Positions 1-12,910 of a stretch of 64,000 bases of DNA are shown piece after piece. The stretch is from Pipra filicauda (taxonomy: Eukaryota; Chordata; Aves; Passeriformes; Pipridae). Location of the stretch: positions 2,860,756-2,924,755 of the forward strand of contig NW_024104292.1 in NCBI RefSeq assembly GCF_003945595.2, written 5' to 3'. Numbering within the stretch: position 1 is the stretch's first letter; every line of letters begins with the position of its first letter. The notes under the pieces are model-generated. The model saw only the letters and a list, made by a program, of their open reading frames with translations, did not search any database and was not told where the DNA came from. The translations under genes and the position numbers were made by a program.

Positions 1-1744
1 AAAATAATTCTGTGAAACAGCATCATAAAACAGGAATAGGAGGTGATGATCTGAGAATCCTGCTCATCTGTTAATGCTGGGATTCTGTGATCCAGCTTTA
101 TTTAGTTTAGAGAATGTTCAGTCCTTCATGGAGAATATTCTGCATTATCAAGGCAAGATGAGAGTCACTAGCACAAAAGAAAGAATAAGGGTAGCAGCAA
201 GAAAAGACCTCTCAAGCTAATAATTGTTCACAGTGTGAGTTCTCTTCCAATGGCACCTTCTTTCCAACTGCTGGCATATGGTGCTCATATAAGCAGCTGA
301 TTTGCAGTATCACATCCATACATCTGCCTGTCAGATAGGTGTTTTGCTTTTGAAATCTGGTGGCCAGGATTCTGTGAGGGAGTGCTTAAGATAAAGGTTA
401 TCCAGAGGTACCACACAGATTTACGTAAGGAAAGGCAGAGGATAGCAAGTGTTCACTTAATCCTTCCTTCTCCTATTCAGCCCATTATTCTCATGTTTTA
501 GGGGCAGATGTGCAATCTGGGAAGTTTTCCAAATTCATTTTTCAGAACATTAAGTGCTCTCAACATTAGGTGCACCAAGCAAATCCCTCTTTGTAACAGT
601 TTTGCCACCAGCACTGAAGATGAGTTGCTTTCAGGATGAAAATAGATGACTGAGAACTTGGGCCAAACCAAGTAATTTGTACATAAAATTACTTAGAAAA
701 CTTTTTAGCTGGTTTTCACACACCCTCTCTGATCTACTTAGAGTTCTTCAAGCCTTTGAGCACTTACATAAAAAGTCTTCTTACATGGTCTGTTTCTCAA
801 AAAATAAAAAAATCCAAAGATAGTACATGACAGGAAGCTGACAAATGCTTCTAGAAAAATTCTATGTATTAGAAAATGAATCACCTACCCCAAGGTATTG
901 ATCTGATCAAAGAGTTTCTAAATATCCAGACATCGCTACGGAACCATGTTATTTTTCTATTTTATTTGGGTTCTTTAGTTGTTCATGCATTAGAAGAGTG
1001 ATTTGTTTTCTTCATAAAGGGGACAGAATCTTGGAAAATTAAGAAGTAGTATTAAAAAGGACTTATGCTTTTCAGTCAGCAACCTCAATTTTTCTTTTCT
1101 ACTACTTATTGAGATTCCTAGTGGAGTTTAGGTTTCTTGCTGCAGAGCCCTTGAGTTAGACTCCCCTCTATCAGGTGTGCTGACATTCAATAAGGTTCAG
1201 CTCTTTCCTTGTGCTTTGAACTAATAGGTTGGAGGCACTGGAGTTGTATGTCATTTGATTGTTCTATTTATTTAGAGGTCTGTCTTATTTATTGTTACTT
1301 ATGTCTACAGGGAAGCAATATCGAAGACTGACTAGTTAGGTGAATAAATTTTTGTTAGTTTTCTTTTTTTGAGAAGGATTTTAAAATGTAGGGCTTGTAA
1401 TGAAGGAAAGACAGACTAACAAGCTTGGAGTTAAGGCTTAACCTCGGTTCTGAGTCATTCAGAGTGTGAGCATGCCCAGGTGGGGAACAGATTGTAGATG
1501 CTGTTGTCTTTTATAGGTTAACAGACAGTTGACTTACTTGATTCCTCCAGTACTGGTTGTACTCATCTTTTGTTCTCAGTACAATTGATCTTCTACATCC
1601 TTTTAACCAAGTAGGAAAGTTAACTTTAAAAACCTCAGCGATTTCATAATGGTGATGAATTCTCATATTTCTGAAGGTACATATGGAGACTCTAAATCAT
1701 CATAATCATAAATCACACTCGCAATGAAGGGTCATTCACAACTT
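1..1744. other. Unique AT-rich sequence, no gene seen
   Basis: Both strands carry only short, stop-riddled open frames. I recognise no repeat, exon or RNA gene here. The stretch ends where CR1 similarity begins. Confidence 0.6.
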
Positions 1745-2166
1745 TTCTGGGCGACCTGTTGGAGTGTCCCAATACCTTCATTGTGAAAAAACAAAAAAAT
1801 CTTCCTTATGTCTAATCTAAGTCTACTCTCTTTCAGTTTAAAACCATTGTCCTTCATCCTGTCAGTACAAGTCCTGGTAAAAAATATGTCTCTTTGCCAT
1901 TTTAATTAGCAGCCTTTATGTATTGAAAGGCCACATAAGGTCGCTTCAGAACATTCTTTCCTCCAGGCTGAACAACCCCCAACCCTCTCAGCCTTTCCCC
2001 ATCAGAGAGGTGCTCCAGCCTTCTGATCATTTTTGTGGCCCTCCTCTGGACCCACTCCAACAGCTCCATGTACTCAGCCTCCTGTACTGAGGACCCCAGA
2101 GCTGGATGCGGTACAGGGGTGGAATAACCTCCCTTATTCTGCTGGTCACATTTCTTTTATGCAGTG
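1745..2166 (-). repeat. CR1 LINE fragment, 3' region, minus orientation
   Basis: The plus strand reads as the reverse complement of a CR1 non-LTR retrotransposon tail. Diagnostic stretches include CTCCAGGCTGAACAACCCC, GGCCCTCCTCTGGACCCACT and GAGGACCCCAGAGCTGGATG, in the order expected for the antisense of the ORF2 C-terminus. Similarity fades near CTGCTGGTCACATTTCTTTT at the far end, where the element is 5'-truncated as most CR1 copies are. The extreme 3' end with its octamer repeat is missing or unrecognisable. Clear substitutions and small indels show it is inactive. Boundaries are good to about 20 bp. Confidence 0.9.
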
Positions 2167-4030
2167 AAGATGAGTAAGCATTTTACTAAATTTACAGGCT
2201 TTTTTTTTTTTTTTGCTGTTGTTTCCGTGTAATGCCCAGGGTAATGAATTGCTTTAGTATTTATGGCAGAAGTAACAGCACCATATCAAGGAACAGTTAA
2301 ATAAGAAAATGACCTATAAACATACACACAGAAGGCTGGGTGTTTCCACTAAAAAACCTTCCATTGTTTGAGAACCCTACCACTGTAGCAAAGAAGCTAT
2401 GTGTCTACATCAGTAATCTCAGTAGCACCCAGAAGTTGTTGATTTAATCATGTGCTTTCAAGTTAAGCACATGAATAAACATTGTTTAAATTTGAACTGT
2501 GTTCAACAGAGGGAAAAATGGTATTATATTCAAATATTTCTCCCTAATAAATTTCACCCATATATTGGCTTCTTAATACTGACCACTGTGTAACATAATT
2601 AGGAGAGGATTCAACAGAGGTCTCAACAGTAAAGAAAAAGATCCATTTATCAATGGATCACATTAATGACTTGTTCTCACAGTATCTCTAATAATTCCCA
2701 GAGCTGAAACAACAGGTCCATTCCAATAGGTCTAAGGGGGATTCTGTGTTTACATCACTGCATATACAAAAAAGCTATGTAGTTCTCTAAGGCTCTTTAG
2801 CTTTAACTAATTAAGCAGAGATTTTTCTGCTTGTGTCAGAAAATCGGTGGTGCCTTATGAACACAGGCAACTGTGGAGAACACTTCTAAATATGTAACTG
2901 CCTTTGGGCACCATGCCACTGAGCAAGAGAAAGGGCAAAGGGAACTGGGGAATTTAGCTGGGGAGACTCCAGTCACAAACTATAGATTAAGCCCCCTAGG
3001 ACAAGGATAGCCTCAAACCTCATTGCTTACTGCCTCCAGCTTGTGACATATTTTATTGGTCCTATAATTTCTATTACAATAGTACAGAAATATGTATATA
3101 GATGTTATTAAAAAAGCAAAAAAACCAAGAAAAAAATCCAAACAAAACCATTATGCATTCATGTTTTTCCCCTGGGAAGATGGCATGAGAAGGAGCCATG
3201 CATAGCAGATTATTAGGAACATTGTTTTCATGCTGTAGTAAAAGGCAGAACTGAAGCTGTTCCACTCTACACGAAAAACGAAAGTGATGGATGTGGATTA
3301 GGTTATCTGTTGTCCACAGCACAACTGAGTCCAACCTTCAGAGTATTTAGTGCTACGACACTGTATGCAGTTCAACCATATATATAGAAACAAGGTCCAA
3401 AATGCTGTGCTTCTTATGCACATCTCCTTGAAGTTATCAGCTCTGATAGATGTGCATGTTTCCCATAATACTTAAAGAAAGAAGGGGTCATGACAGATAC
3501 ATATTTTCAGCAGTCAGCTTCGGGGAGAGCTACCATAACCATCCAGAAGGGAAGAATGTGGGAAGAGTTTGGTGTGATGAGTAAGTGGTGGTCGAAGTCA
3601 GAACAGTTACTGTTTTATCTTCCTTTCTTTAGGTATCAAAAATATGAATCTCCTTGGAATAGGAGTCAGCTAATGAGAAAAAAAAAAAGACATAAAACTA
3701 CTTCACTGCTTCAAATAGTCCAATAGCCTAATGGCTAAATGATCCAAATGTGGAAATGCAATTTCAAATTTCTTATTGAGATTAGGTGCTTGAATTATAT
3801 GATTTAGGCCCTTGGGAGTTCATTCCTCTGACTAAAAACCTGTTTAACTGCAGCTGGCAATTCTGGGTTCTTCATTTAGCTTTAGACATTTAACATCTAG
3901 GTAAAAAATCTAAGCAATTGTTTTTTTACATTCTCCTACTTAAAGGACCTAAAGAGTAATTCAAGTGACTCATTTCAAGTGCAGGTAAGACAGGAAGACA
4001 AATAAGCTTTTTTGTTGTTAGGGTGATCAA
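2167..4030. other. Unique sequence, no gene seen
   Basis: A run of 15 T occurs at 2200-2214 just after the CR1 fragment. The frames at 3074-3334 (minus) and 3490-3726 (plus) have low-complexity, AT-driven composition and no recognisable domain. I see no splice-flanked exon. Confidence 0.55.
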
Positions 4031-4103
4031 ACCTTGGTACAGGTTGCCCAGAAGGGCTGTGGAGTCTCCATCCTTGGATATATTCAACCCCCAGCTGGAA
4101 CAT
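4031..4103 (+). repeat. CR1 LINE 3' fragment, plus orientation
   Basis: A short remnant of the CR1 3' region in sense orientation. It contains TACAGGTTGCCCAGAAGGGC, GTGGAGTCTCCATCCTTGGA and TATTCAACCCCCAGCTGGAA, the segment just before the element's 3' end. Both ends are lost. The piece is too short to assign a subfamily. Confidence 0.85.
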
Positions 4104-4168
4104 TTCTTTGCACTTAGTTTTTTGTCTAGAGTGTACTCACTTTAGTTTTAGATTCCTAACATAGATGA

Positions 4169-4517
4169 GATGATTCTCAGCTGATATCAGTTGTATTTGA
4201 AAGCCAGACTGGCATGCTGAGAGATAGATAGAGGTGGAGGAAAATAGTGAGGTATATGGTGAACTGAAGAACACAGACCGAGTGTGTGTTAAACAGCAAA
4301 TTAAACTCAGTCTTCTGAGATTCAAGCTAGAGCACTCTAATGGATGATTCTCAGCTGATATCAGTTGTATTTGAAAGCCAGACTAGCATGCTGAGAGATA
4401 GATAGAGGTGGAGGAAAATAGTGAGGTATATGGTGAACTGAAGAACACAGACCGAGTGTGTGTTAAACAGCAAATTAAACTGAAGTCTTCTGAGATTCAA
4501 GCTAGAGCACTCTAATG
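4169..4517. repeat. Tandem duplication, two copies of about 174 bp
   Basis: Copy 1 (4169-4342) and copy 2 (4343-4517) lie head to tail with no spacer. Each starts GATGATTCTCAGCTGATATC and ends AGCACTCTAATG. They differ by one G/A substitution (GACTGGCATG against GACTAGCATG) and a small substitution plus one-base indel (AACTCAGTC against AACTGAAGTC). The unit is unlike any CR1 or LTR I know. The junction AATG/GATG shows only 2-3 bp of shared sequence. The 62-residue minus-strand frame across copy 1 has no recognisable domain and is not called. This is either a recent segmental event or an assembly duplication. Confidence 0.95.
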
Positions 4518-7500
4518 GCAGAACTACACTTTCACATGTATCGTGTCAACACATACTTTTCGCTTAGAAAGCCTTAATGTGAACATTGTACACTGGAGCA
4601 AATCCTCTGCGCTTGTGAAATGTCACAAGGCAAGACATGTACAGAAAAATGACTTGCAGTTGTTTCAGTACTGAAACACAATAATTACACACTCATGATC
4701 ATGACAGATACCTCACACTGAAACGTTTCCCCTTCTTTCTTCCTTGATATTCTGATAAGATGTAATAACTAAGATACCTTTTTCCTATCTGACAGTTCTT
4801 ATTACATTCTTCTACAAGGCAATTAATTCAGACTGAAATCAGAATGAAAATAAAAATTTGGTCTTTAAAAAAAAGGAGATAATGCTGCTGATTCTATATT
4901 ATATATCGTCTATTTTCACTATAGCAAGGTGTAATTTCTTAAAGAATGAAGAGTAAAAATAATTACCAAAATTTGTGTTTACTCTTCTATGGCTGACCAA
5001 GAATAGATTTAGTAGGAATTCTCACATAATTGCCTTTTTTAAAAGCATTTCTTTCTTTAATGACGTACAAATAACACTGTTATTTTACTTTCTTGTATTA
5101 CGTTAAATGTAAACAATTTGGGAAGTGGATTTTCACCACATTTCCAGCCTAATGGAACTGTAACAATAATATATGACTTGAAAGAATCAGAGGAACCTAA
5201 ATGAGAATTATGTGTTGCTCCCTCTGAACCATGAAAGAAAATACCCTGAATGAGAACAGACATGTTGAGCAGATAAAGCTAGATATACATTGGTACTGAA
5301 GAAGTCTGAAAAGGCCAGATAGTTTGTTTAGCTATTTGAAATCTGTGTTTAAAATTTAAGTTAGTGTGGAAAAATAATTTTTTGTTCTTTTGTTGCCACT
5401 GAAGCTTCCTTTTATACACTGAAAATCCACAGTTTTCACATTGTTTTGTGGGTCTAAAACCTGTTGTCAAATGACATTATGAACTAAAAGCTTCTTATTT
5501 TTCTTTGAACATAAGAAAACCAAACATACCTATTTTGTCCTCTGCAAGGCTCACCTCCCATGAAGCTGATAAATAGTGCAGTTGTTTTGCATCTCTGAAA
5601 AGCAGGACAGGTTTTCTGTGATTGACTTTCTTTGCAGAAAAAGGTGCATTTGAAGTCTCGCTCATCTCTTTGGCTCAGCTCTTGATACTGCCATTCCCTG
5701 CATGGGTTAGGATATCTAACTTGGCCCTTTCTGGGACCTAAAATAATTAGCCAGTCTCTTCAGAATTTTGCGTGTCTTCCCTAATTAAGATAAAAGGAAA
5801 CAAAGAACACTACAATATTGCAGAGGTCTATTATCCTCTTAATAAAATAGACAGATATTTCTTCAGAGATTCTATATTCCCTGCTCTTCTTTTTCCAGGA
5901 AAACCTCCACAAGCCACACCAAACTCTGATGTTCTGTTGCTGCATCGCTGGCCATGCACGTTGAAAAATATCATACTAGAGACTGTGTTCAGTGTATAAT
6001 TGTTGACCTTTACTGAATCACTTCACTAATGTTTGGTATTTATGCTTTTATTTTTAATAGATGGTACAATGTTCCTACCTTTTATAGCAATAAACTGTAC
6101 CCTTTAGGCATGGTAACAAGTCCTAGAGAATTAAAGTGATTTTATTGCAAGCAGTCCTGCAGTTCTCAGTACCCTGAGCAGCCAAAGAGGGTGAAAAGGA
6201 ATGGAACGTATTTGTGCTGTTACTTTTAGAACATCTTTCCAAATATTACAGATGAAGTTTTTGGATTTATACTAAGGATCCTCTAAATGGGAGAGAGATT
6301 CTTATTGGCTTCAAAAATTTCTGGCAACTGCATTCACATGAGAGGTGAATTTTATGTTTCAAATAAATGCTATTAGGCACAGAAGGTCTTCTATGTGAGA
6401 AGTTTGTTATTTTTAACCTGAAAGGAAGCTCTTTTTTTTTTTTTTTTTTTTTAATTAGAGGTGGTTATCTTAACAGCAGGTTTTTTGATAGATGTTACAG
6501 AGAAAAAAAATAGAAGAAAAAATTTATGGCTTTCATACAGATTTATGAGGTAGATCTTGATTAACCACAAGGGCTCAATGCCTGCAAACAGTCCAGAAAA
6601 TTCCCTTGTAATGCAAGATATAAGTAGTGCTGCCATTGAGAAGCATAGTACTAGCCCAGTTCTCACTGTTGCAGTTCAAGAAAGAGATGAGTTACTGCTG
6701 TGAATAGAAATCACTGATATCACCATATGCCTGTACACATATAAAGGATTTAATTTGCTCACTATTAAGGCTCACATACTTACTCAGCGATGGTAAATCG
6801 TCTGAGGGCTTGGGCATAGGAATAAATTACACCTTGTACCATTTTGCCTTCTTTATATTAACTTATTTGTTCTTTCCATCTCATTTAATAATTTCAGACA
6901 GCTTTAAAACATTAATGCTTAGGAAAAGAGACCCTGCTTAGCATATAGCAATTCCCTATGATTTAGGTTGTTTAGCAAGACCTAGAATATTTATATCTCT
7001 CTTTCCTTTTAAACATAATGCACCTGAATAAATCACAAGGAATCTGTACACATATGTGACACATCCAACATGCATGGATGTAGAAATATTGTACTAGGTT
7101 AAAAAATATACATCCATATGAAATTTGCTTCAGAAATACTTTTAATAAAAGACCATGTACTATTATCCGAAAAGGTGCCCACTTGGAACATCTCTTTTAA
7201 CAATGGAAAACTTGATTTATCGCAATTGCATTTTCATGGTAAAGTGAAAGCTGACATTGGATATCCAGTATCCTCTAGTATTCCTCATTCCATTCGGCAA
7301 CAAACTGACCCTGAGAAAAATTACTATTAATTCAGATTTTGGTTGTGCATTTTAGTGAATTATATGTTACACAGTGGTCCTGGGTTCTTTGATGATATAA
7401 ATAGAAATTAAAGCACAAAGTTTCCAGACAGGCTACTGGTTATTGAACCAATTACAATATTTTCCTCTATGGCAAACTGGGCAAGTCTCATTTCCTGTCT

Positions 7501-7842
7501 ATCAGCAGACTGTAAAGACCCAAGACTTACGTGAAAACCAAACTCTCAAATGGAATGTGCTAATGGGGAGAGGACAAGTGGTCGTTCTGCTCGTGCCTTT
7601 CCCCAGGCATGAAGTGTTTTGAAGATCCTAACGAGGGGTGGTAATGAGGCTTGGTTACACACAAGATGTCCTTAGCAGTTCGCGTTTTGTGGCATTTGTT
7701 ACATTCCCGATCACTGAATGGCAGCTGAAGTACTTCAGCTCAGCTTCGTAGGAAACATAGTCTGAGCTGGCTGATGTAGAGATCAGAAAGTTAGAAAAAG
7801 TGCTTTCAGTGGAGGATGAAGGATTTTTCAGCCACAAATTGA
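4518..7842. other. Unique AT-rich sequence, no gene seen
   Basis: It holds a run of 21 T at 6432-6452. Short open frames at 5057-5263, 5279-5470, 5772-5999, 6451-6666 and 7118-7330 have no recognisable domain and no convincing codon bias. I see no repeat family here. Confidence 0.55.
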
Positions 7843-8062
7843 TAGAATGGTCAAAGTTCAAAGGGACTTCCGAAGGTCATATTGGCCAACGTCGCTGCTC
7901 AATCAGGGCCACCTAGAGTAGTTGCCCAGGATTTTGAATAACTGAGAAGGGAGACTCCCCTACCTCCCTGGGCAACCCATTCAGTGCTCAGTCACTCTCA
8001 AAAGTGTTTCTTGATGTTCAGAGGGAACCTCCTTTGTTTCAGTTTGTGCCCAGCCCTCTCTA
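7843..8062 (-). repeat. CR1 LINE 3' fragment, minus orientation
   Basis: The plus strand gives the antisense of a CR1 3' end of a different subfamily from the 1745 and 12371 copies. Landmarks are CTGCTCAATCAGGGCCACCT, CTACCTCCCTGGGCAACCCA and CCTTTGTTTCAGTTTGTGCC. The piece starts near TAGAATGGTCAAAG, the decayed 3' terminus, and is cut off upstream of the ORF2 end. A 60-bp stretch around 7930 is shortened compared with intact copies. Confidence 0.88.
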
Positions 8063-11000
8063 TATACATTTATCTAGCATCCATGCCAGGGTTTTTAGGC
8101 AGAGAAAAAAGTACATTGGTTACATGGGTTACACTTTTGAGAGGAGAAGAAGCACTCACGATAGTCTTGTTCATTGGGGCAACCTTCACTTTAAAATAAC
8201 CTGACTGGTAGACTAAGATATGTAGGATTAAGAGCTTAAAATAATGTACCAGATCTCGTATTATTATGTTCTGGAAAAAGTGCAACTTTCAAAATATATA
8301 TTAGTTAAACTGAATAATCTGAATTGATCCCTCTCACATTTGTCCTCTGCAGTGCAACACAAGGACTTCAGTATCCACAGACATATCTACACTAGGCATC
8401 CCACATGCCAGTAACAGTCCTACTATTGATTCAAAAAGGGCTGTAAATTCTAACCCCTGTATTGCTGCTGTTGCACTGTGATCAGTAGCTGAGCTAGCTA
8501 AATTAAAGGCAGCCAGATATAGCTAACTTCGCTGGAGTCAGTCCTTTGGATTCCGTGGCAGACCTACCTTTAAAATATAAAGCTTTCACTTAAGATACAG
8601 GAACTGAAAAGTGAAACCACAATTAATACAGAGCAGTACCAGCCAGAACTTCTCCTTCTAAACCTGGTAGTAGGGTAGGAGAATTTATGGTTCATTATAC
8701 TGTTCTGACACTATTTGGTTAGGAAGAGTTAAAAATACGCAGCGCACTGTGATGCTGGAGTGCTGCTCCAAAAGGTGCAGGACCCATCCTGGCAGCATCA
8801 TGTTCAGGCTTCGGTCAGACTTGCCATTCATAAAGCCTCCATTTTTAACATACTGCATGACTGCATTTTGTAAATGATGCTAATGTAGTCTGACTGCCTT
8901 AGATTAATGTGTTTGTCCTGGGTAAAATATCTGTGCATCTCTCTTGTGCTTCTCAATGTGTCTGACTGATAAAAATGAATATAATTTGTGCAGTGTAAGT
9001 TCATAAACAGAGAAACTGTGTGGTGGGGAGGATAACTACCTACTAATTTTAATGAAGATACTCATGAATTAGGCAAAAAATATTTGATAAAAGTTTTTTC
9101 TTCTTTTTCTATTTTCCTCTTCAAGTTGTTCCACTGGAAGATTTTCCTTTTGGAATAAAGTCTCCAGGGAAAGACACAAGAAACAAAGAGTTATCAAAGG
9201 CTTAAAAAGAGTTATCTGAAAGGCTTAAAAATTAATTAAGAAAAAGAATATATTACAGGAATTTCCTTCTGGAGATATAAAAAGAGCTGCAAGCCAAAGC
9301 ATTATCCATGCTAAAAAAAAAAAATTAGTCTTTCAAAAGATCTAAATTATGTATATTTTTCAAAGTGCCTTGCCTTTTTAACACTTTTTAATTCCAAAAG
9401 GGGTAAAAAAAAAAATAAAAATCCATCAGAAGCAATTAGATATGAAGTATCCGCCTCCAGTTCAAGAGGTGATACTTTCGCAAATCCCTGGTATATGTAA
9501 GTGTATTGCCCTTTGCTTGCTGGGTACACACAGCCTCTCACCATCCAAGCTTGGATCTTACCAGAAGGGACAATGGAGTAGGTGCCACAAGGTACAGCTA
9601 TTCATTATCTGGTTTGCCCCCTTCCAATAAATAAGAAATATAATTGACTTCAGACAGATGCCCTAAAACATCCCAGTGCATGTCAGAAACTGAAGTGTGA
9701 TAGAGTCCCAGTTCGGTAACACACTGCACATTTTTCACAAATTTCAACAGAAATGTTGCCCCAGTCAGCTCTTTGAAGAGTTCTTTAAATGATGTAATTC
9801 TAATAAAAAGCCAGTTTTTACTATCTTATGGCTGCATTTACGAAGTCCCCCATAGGTTTTTTAAATTCAAAAAAGAGAAAAACAAAAGCTTTGACAGCCA
9901 TAGTGTTAGAAAACCTCCCCACCTGTACTTCATCCTCAGAAAATTATAGTCTACACAATCAAATGGTGTGAATATTATAACATACTTTATTATTCTCTTG
10001 AGTAGTGTAACTTTACTGAAATACTCCACTGCCAGGCAACTTCCACACAAATGCACCTGAATAAAAGCTAGTGCATTTAGTCTCTCTTCTACCTTCACAT
10101 TACAGAAATATCTATATTAAAGTAGAATTTTGCCTGCAAGAAAGAATACAAATATAGCAGACAATAATGAGTGAAATCTTGTCTTACTTAAAGTAAATTT
10201 TTCATGCACAGTCCACACTAAAAAAGAATAGATGTTCAAACAAATAAAATTTACATTAACTTCTGCTCTGCTAGAGAGATCTTAACAGTATCTGGCTTGT
10301 CTCTAAATTTTGTTATAGCCCCATTTATTTTATGTTTTGGGAAAGAAAACTATAATTCCACTGATTCCCTCATTTTGTAATTCCAGGAGGGTTGCCATCA
10401 AAATATTTTGAAGTAATTCTGCATTACTTGTATAAATGATAAAGAGGTTTTATCATATAGTACATTCCTGTTGGTAAGATGGAAGAAAAGGTCCTGAAGC
10501 CAGTAGTTAAAGAAATAGCCACAGCACTGTAGAAACAGGTTTAGTTTATTTGATTGGAACAAAATGTCCAGCTTATTTTTAAGTGCATACAATTTTGTTA
10601 CTCTTGGAACACTGTTGATACTATTAAAAAAAAAAAAAAAAGACAAAACCAAATCTATTTTTTGCAGAACAATTTTCATCAGGGATGCCATAAGTATGTC
10701 CTTTAGTGTTTATCATTGTGACTGATTGACAAACCTTACATCATGCACAGTTCTACACATTTTAATAGTAATCTCTAAAATTCTAGGGATGAAGAAAAAA
10801 GTGCAATAGTTGAAGAACTATAAAAGTACATTATCCAGAAAAAAACCAAACCCCAAATATTAAATAATTACGGAATAAAATAATCTGAAGAGCTTCAGCC
10901 AGATGGCTGCAAACATGAGGGCAGCATAGATATTTTACTTTTCTCTGGAACAGGGGAATATTTACTTTGTTACATCCATTAAAATAGTTTACATCCAATA

Positions 11001-11459
11001 GCACAAGACACTTACAAAAACACTTAAAAAATCAGATTCTGCTGTCCATGGGCTAATGCCATTAGAAAGACTTTTTATGAATTAATATATCCAAACTTAT
11101 TGTTTGCATGTTACACTGTGAGTCAAAGGTTCTGGATAAAAATAAAAAAATATGTTTTATCACGGATTAATCACAGATGAACTAATCAGGCCCTGGGAAT
11201 AACATTTCAGGCTTTTGAGTGTTGTTTAACGTCTCATGAGGGTGAAATTTAAATGACAACTTGAAACATTTTGAAGACTGCAGAGCACTAGGAGAGAAAC
11301 CAGGGAACCATATGAATATTCAGAGCTCTGGGAGACGTGACCTATTACAGCTGTATTACCTAGAGAAGACAGGCATGAATGAGTAATGTTAATGGACTTC
11401 AAGCGCAGAAAAGTTGACTTCAGACAGAAAGAGGATGAAGTGGTCTTCATAATTACCAA
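8063..11459. other. Unique AT-rich sequence, no gene seen
   Basis: It contains A-runs, for example 16 A at 10626-10641. Two overlapping plus-strand frames at 7984-8204 start in the CR1 fragment and are spurious. The minus-strand frames at 9838-10098 and 10398-10691 are AT-driven with no domain. No RNA gene was recognised. Confidence 0.55.
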
Positions 11460-11640
11460 GCACAGTACAAGAAGTAATGAGATTGTATTTCAACAGAGGA
11501 GAATCATTTTAAAGATTATAACCGCTTTCTAGTTGCAGGAATAGGTGAGCAGTGGAACAGACTTGTGTGGTAGATTGTAGGATCCCCATCACCAGAGGAT
11601 GCTATGAATAGCCTAAGAAAACATATTGATTTTTAGGCTA
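11460..11640 (+). repeat. Ancient CR1-type LINE relic (ORF2 C-terminus)
   Basis: The sequence aligns by eye with the C-terminal coding part of old amniote CR1/L3-like LINEs. GCAGTGGAACAGACTTGTGT corresponds to the conserved 'QWNR' region, and GATCCCCATCACCAGAGG to the 'SPS' segment after it. CAACAGAGGAGAATC upstream fits the preceding block. Many substitutions separate it from the modern avian CR1 copies in this window, so it is much older. It may extend upstream to about 11230, but I cannot support that by eye. Confidence 0.7.
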
Positions 11641-12370
11641 CTAAAGATAGCCTTCCAGGGTTAGAAGAGAGGGAACTGATGTCAAGATTTGTTGTATGAT
11701 ATAGTTCAGATATATATCAAGAGACAAGGTGGTGTTCGGAGTATTATCATCTAGCAGAGAGCAGCAGGAACGGGAAAGCAGCATATCCTGCATGAAAAAC
11801 CAATAGCAGTGTCCACCACACTTTCATCCTGTGCATGTTTTACCATGAACAGGAAGTCAGAAAAGAAGACTCTTGGATTCTTCTGATTCTCAGAGACTGC
11901 CTCAACACATATTTGTGTTGTGGACCTATTTAAAGACAATAGTTTATGGCTGAAGAGGTAATATTACAAAAGGTGTGTATAACAGAAGAAGACAGTTCCT
12001 GATTTTACCTCTACAATTTATTTGCGTTACCAGGTTGTCACTTTTCCCATAAACATATCAGAAACCACTACCCAGACTGAACTCTGCTTGCCCCCTCAAT
12101 CTTCATATAAAACTTGCCCTTATGGGTTTTTAGCAAAGGGGGGTGGTGTAGGGTGGGTGGGGGAAATAGCCTTGAGAATGTTTGCATCGAATCGATCATG
12201 TTTAACTTGTCTTTTTTTTCACTAAATAGTAATCCATTTAACTGGGGTAACTTTGTTTCTTTATTCCGCTGATAAATATAAATTGGCTAGAGGCACCTTG
12301 CACAATCCATTCAAAATAAAAGCCGTGTAAGAAAGGAACTGGTTTCTAAGCATGGAAACTTATTCTCCAG
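11641..12370. other. Unique sequence, no gene seen
   Basis: It may include a few tens of bases of the decayed 3' UTR of the preceding CR1 relic. A G-rich patch (AAAGGGGGGTGGTGTAGGG) lies at about 12136-12154. No exon or RNA gene was recognised. Confidence 0.5.
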
Positions 12371-12910
12371 TAGAATAGAATAATGGAATCATAGAACATT
12401 TAGGATTGGAAGGGATCTTAAAGCTCATTTAATTCCACCCCCTCTGCCATGGTCAGGGATGACATTCACTAGACCAGGTTGCTCAGGGCCCCATTCAGCC
12501 TGGCCTTGAACACTTGCAGGCATGAGGCATCCACAACTTCCCTGGGTAACCTGTTCCACTGCCTCACCAGCCTCTGAGTAAAAAATTTCTTTCTAACATC
12601 TAATCTAAACCTGCCCTCTGTTGCTTTAAAACCATCCCCCCTTGTCCTGTCACTATCTGCCCATATAAAAAGTCCCTCTCCCTCCTTTTATGAGCCCCCT
12701 TTAGGTATTGGAAGGTAGTATAAGGTCTCTCCAGAGTCTTCTCCAGGCCAAACAACCCCACATCTCTAAGTCTGTCTTCATAGGAGAGATGCTGCAACCC
12801 TCTGATCATCTTCATGACCTTCTCTAAGCCCACTCCAACAGGTTTATGGCTTTCTTGTACTGAGGACCCCACACCTCGATGTAGTACTCCAGGTGGGGTC
12901 TCAAGAGGGC
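12371..12910 (-). repeat. CR1 LINE 3' copy, minus orientation
   Basis: A 5'-truncated CR1 of about 540 bp, read in antisense. It begins at its 3' end with degenerate octamer repeats (TAGAATAGAATAATGGAATC), then GGATTGGAAGGGATCTTAAA, then AACTTCCCTGGGTAACCTGT, and ends near CCAGGTGGGGTCTC. It is better preserved than the 1745 copy. Just past its end, at about 12918-12940, a short stretch again resembles CR1 terminal octamers (ACTATGATTCTAAATC), perhaps a leftover of an older copy. Confidence 0.95.
12600..12872 (-). pseudogene. CR1 ORF2 C-terminal remnant
   Basis: In the minus-strand frame the translation shows LQHLSYEDRLRDVGLFGLEK at about residues 26-45, the hallmark of the C-terminal end of CR1 ORF2 after the reverse-transcriptase domain. 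The true element frame then shifts. Further on, the expected C-terminal residues appear only out of frame. It lacks the endonuclease and catalytic RT motifs, so it is a dead fragment within the 12371-12910 CR1. Confidence 0.8.

Noticed and set aside
10398..10691. 97-codon minus-strand frame with a Phe run
   Set aside because: The Phe run comes from a 16-A homopolymer; the rest is AT-driven.
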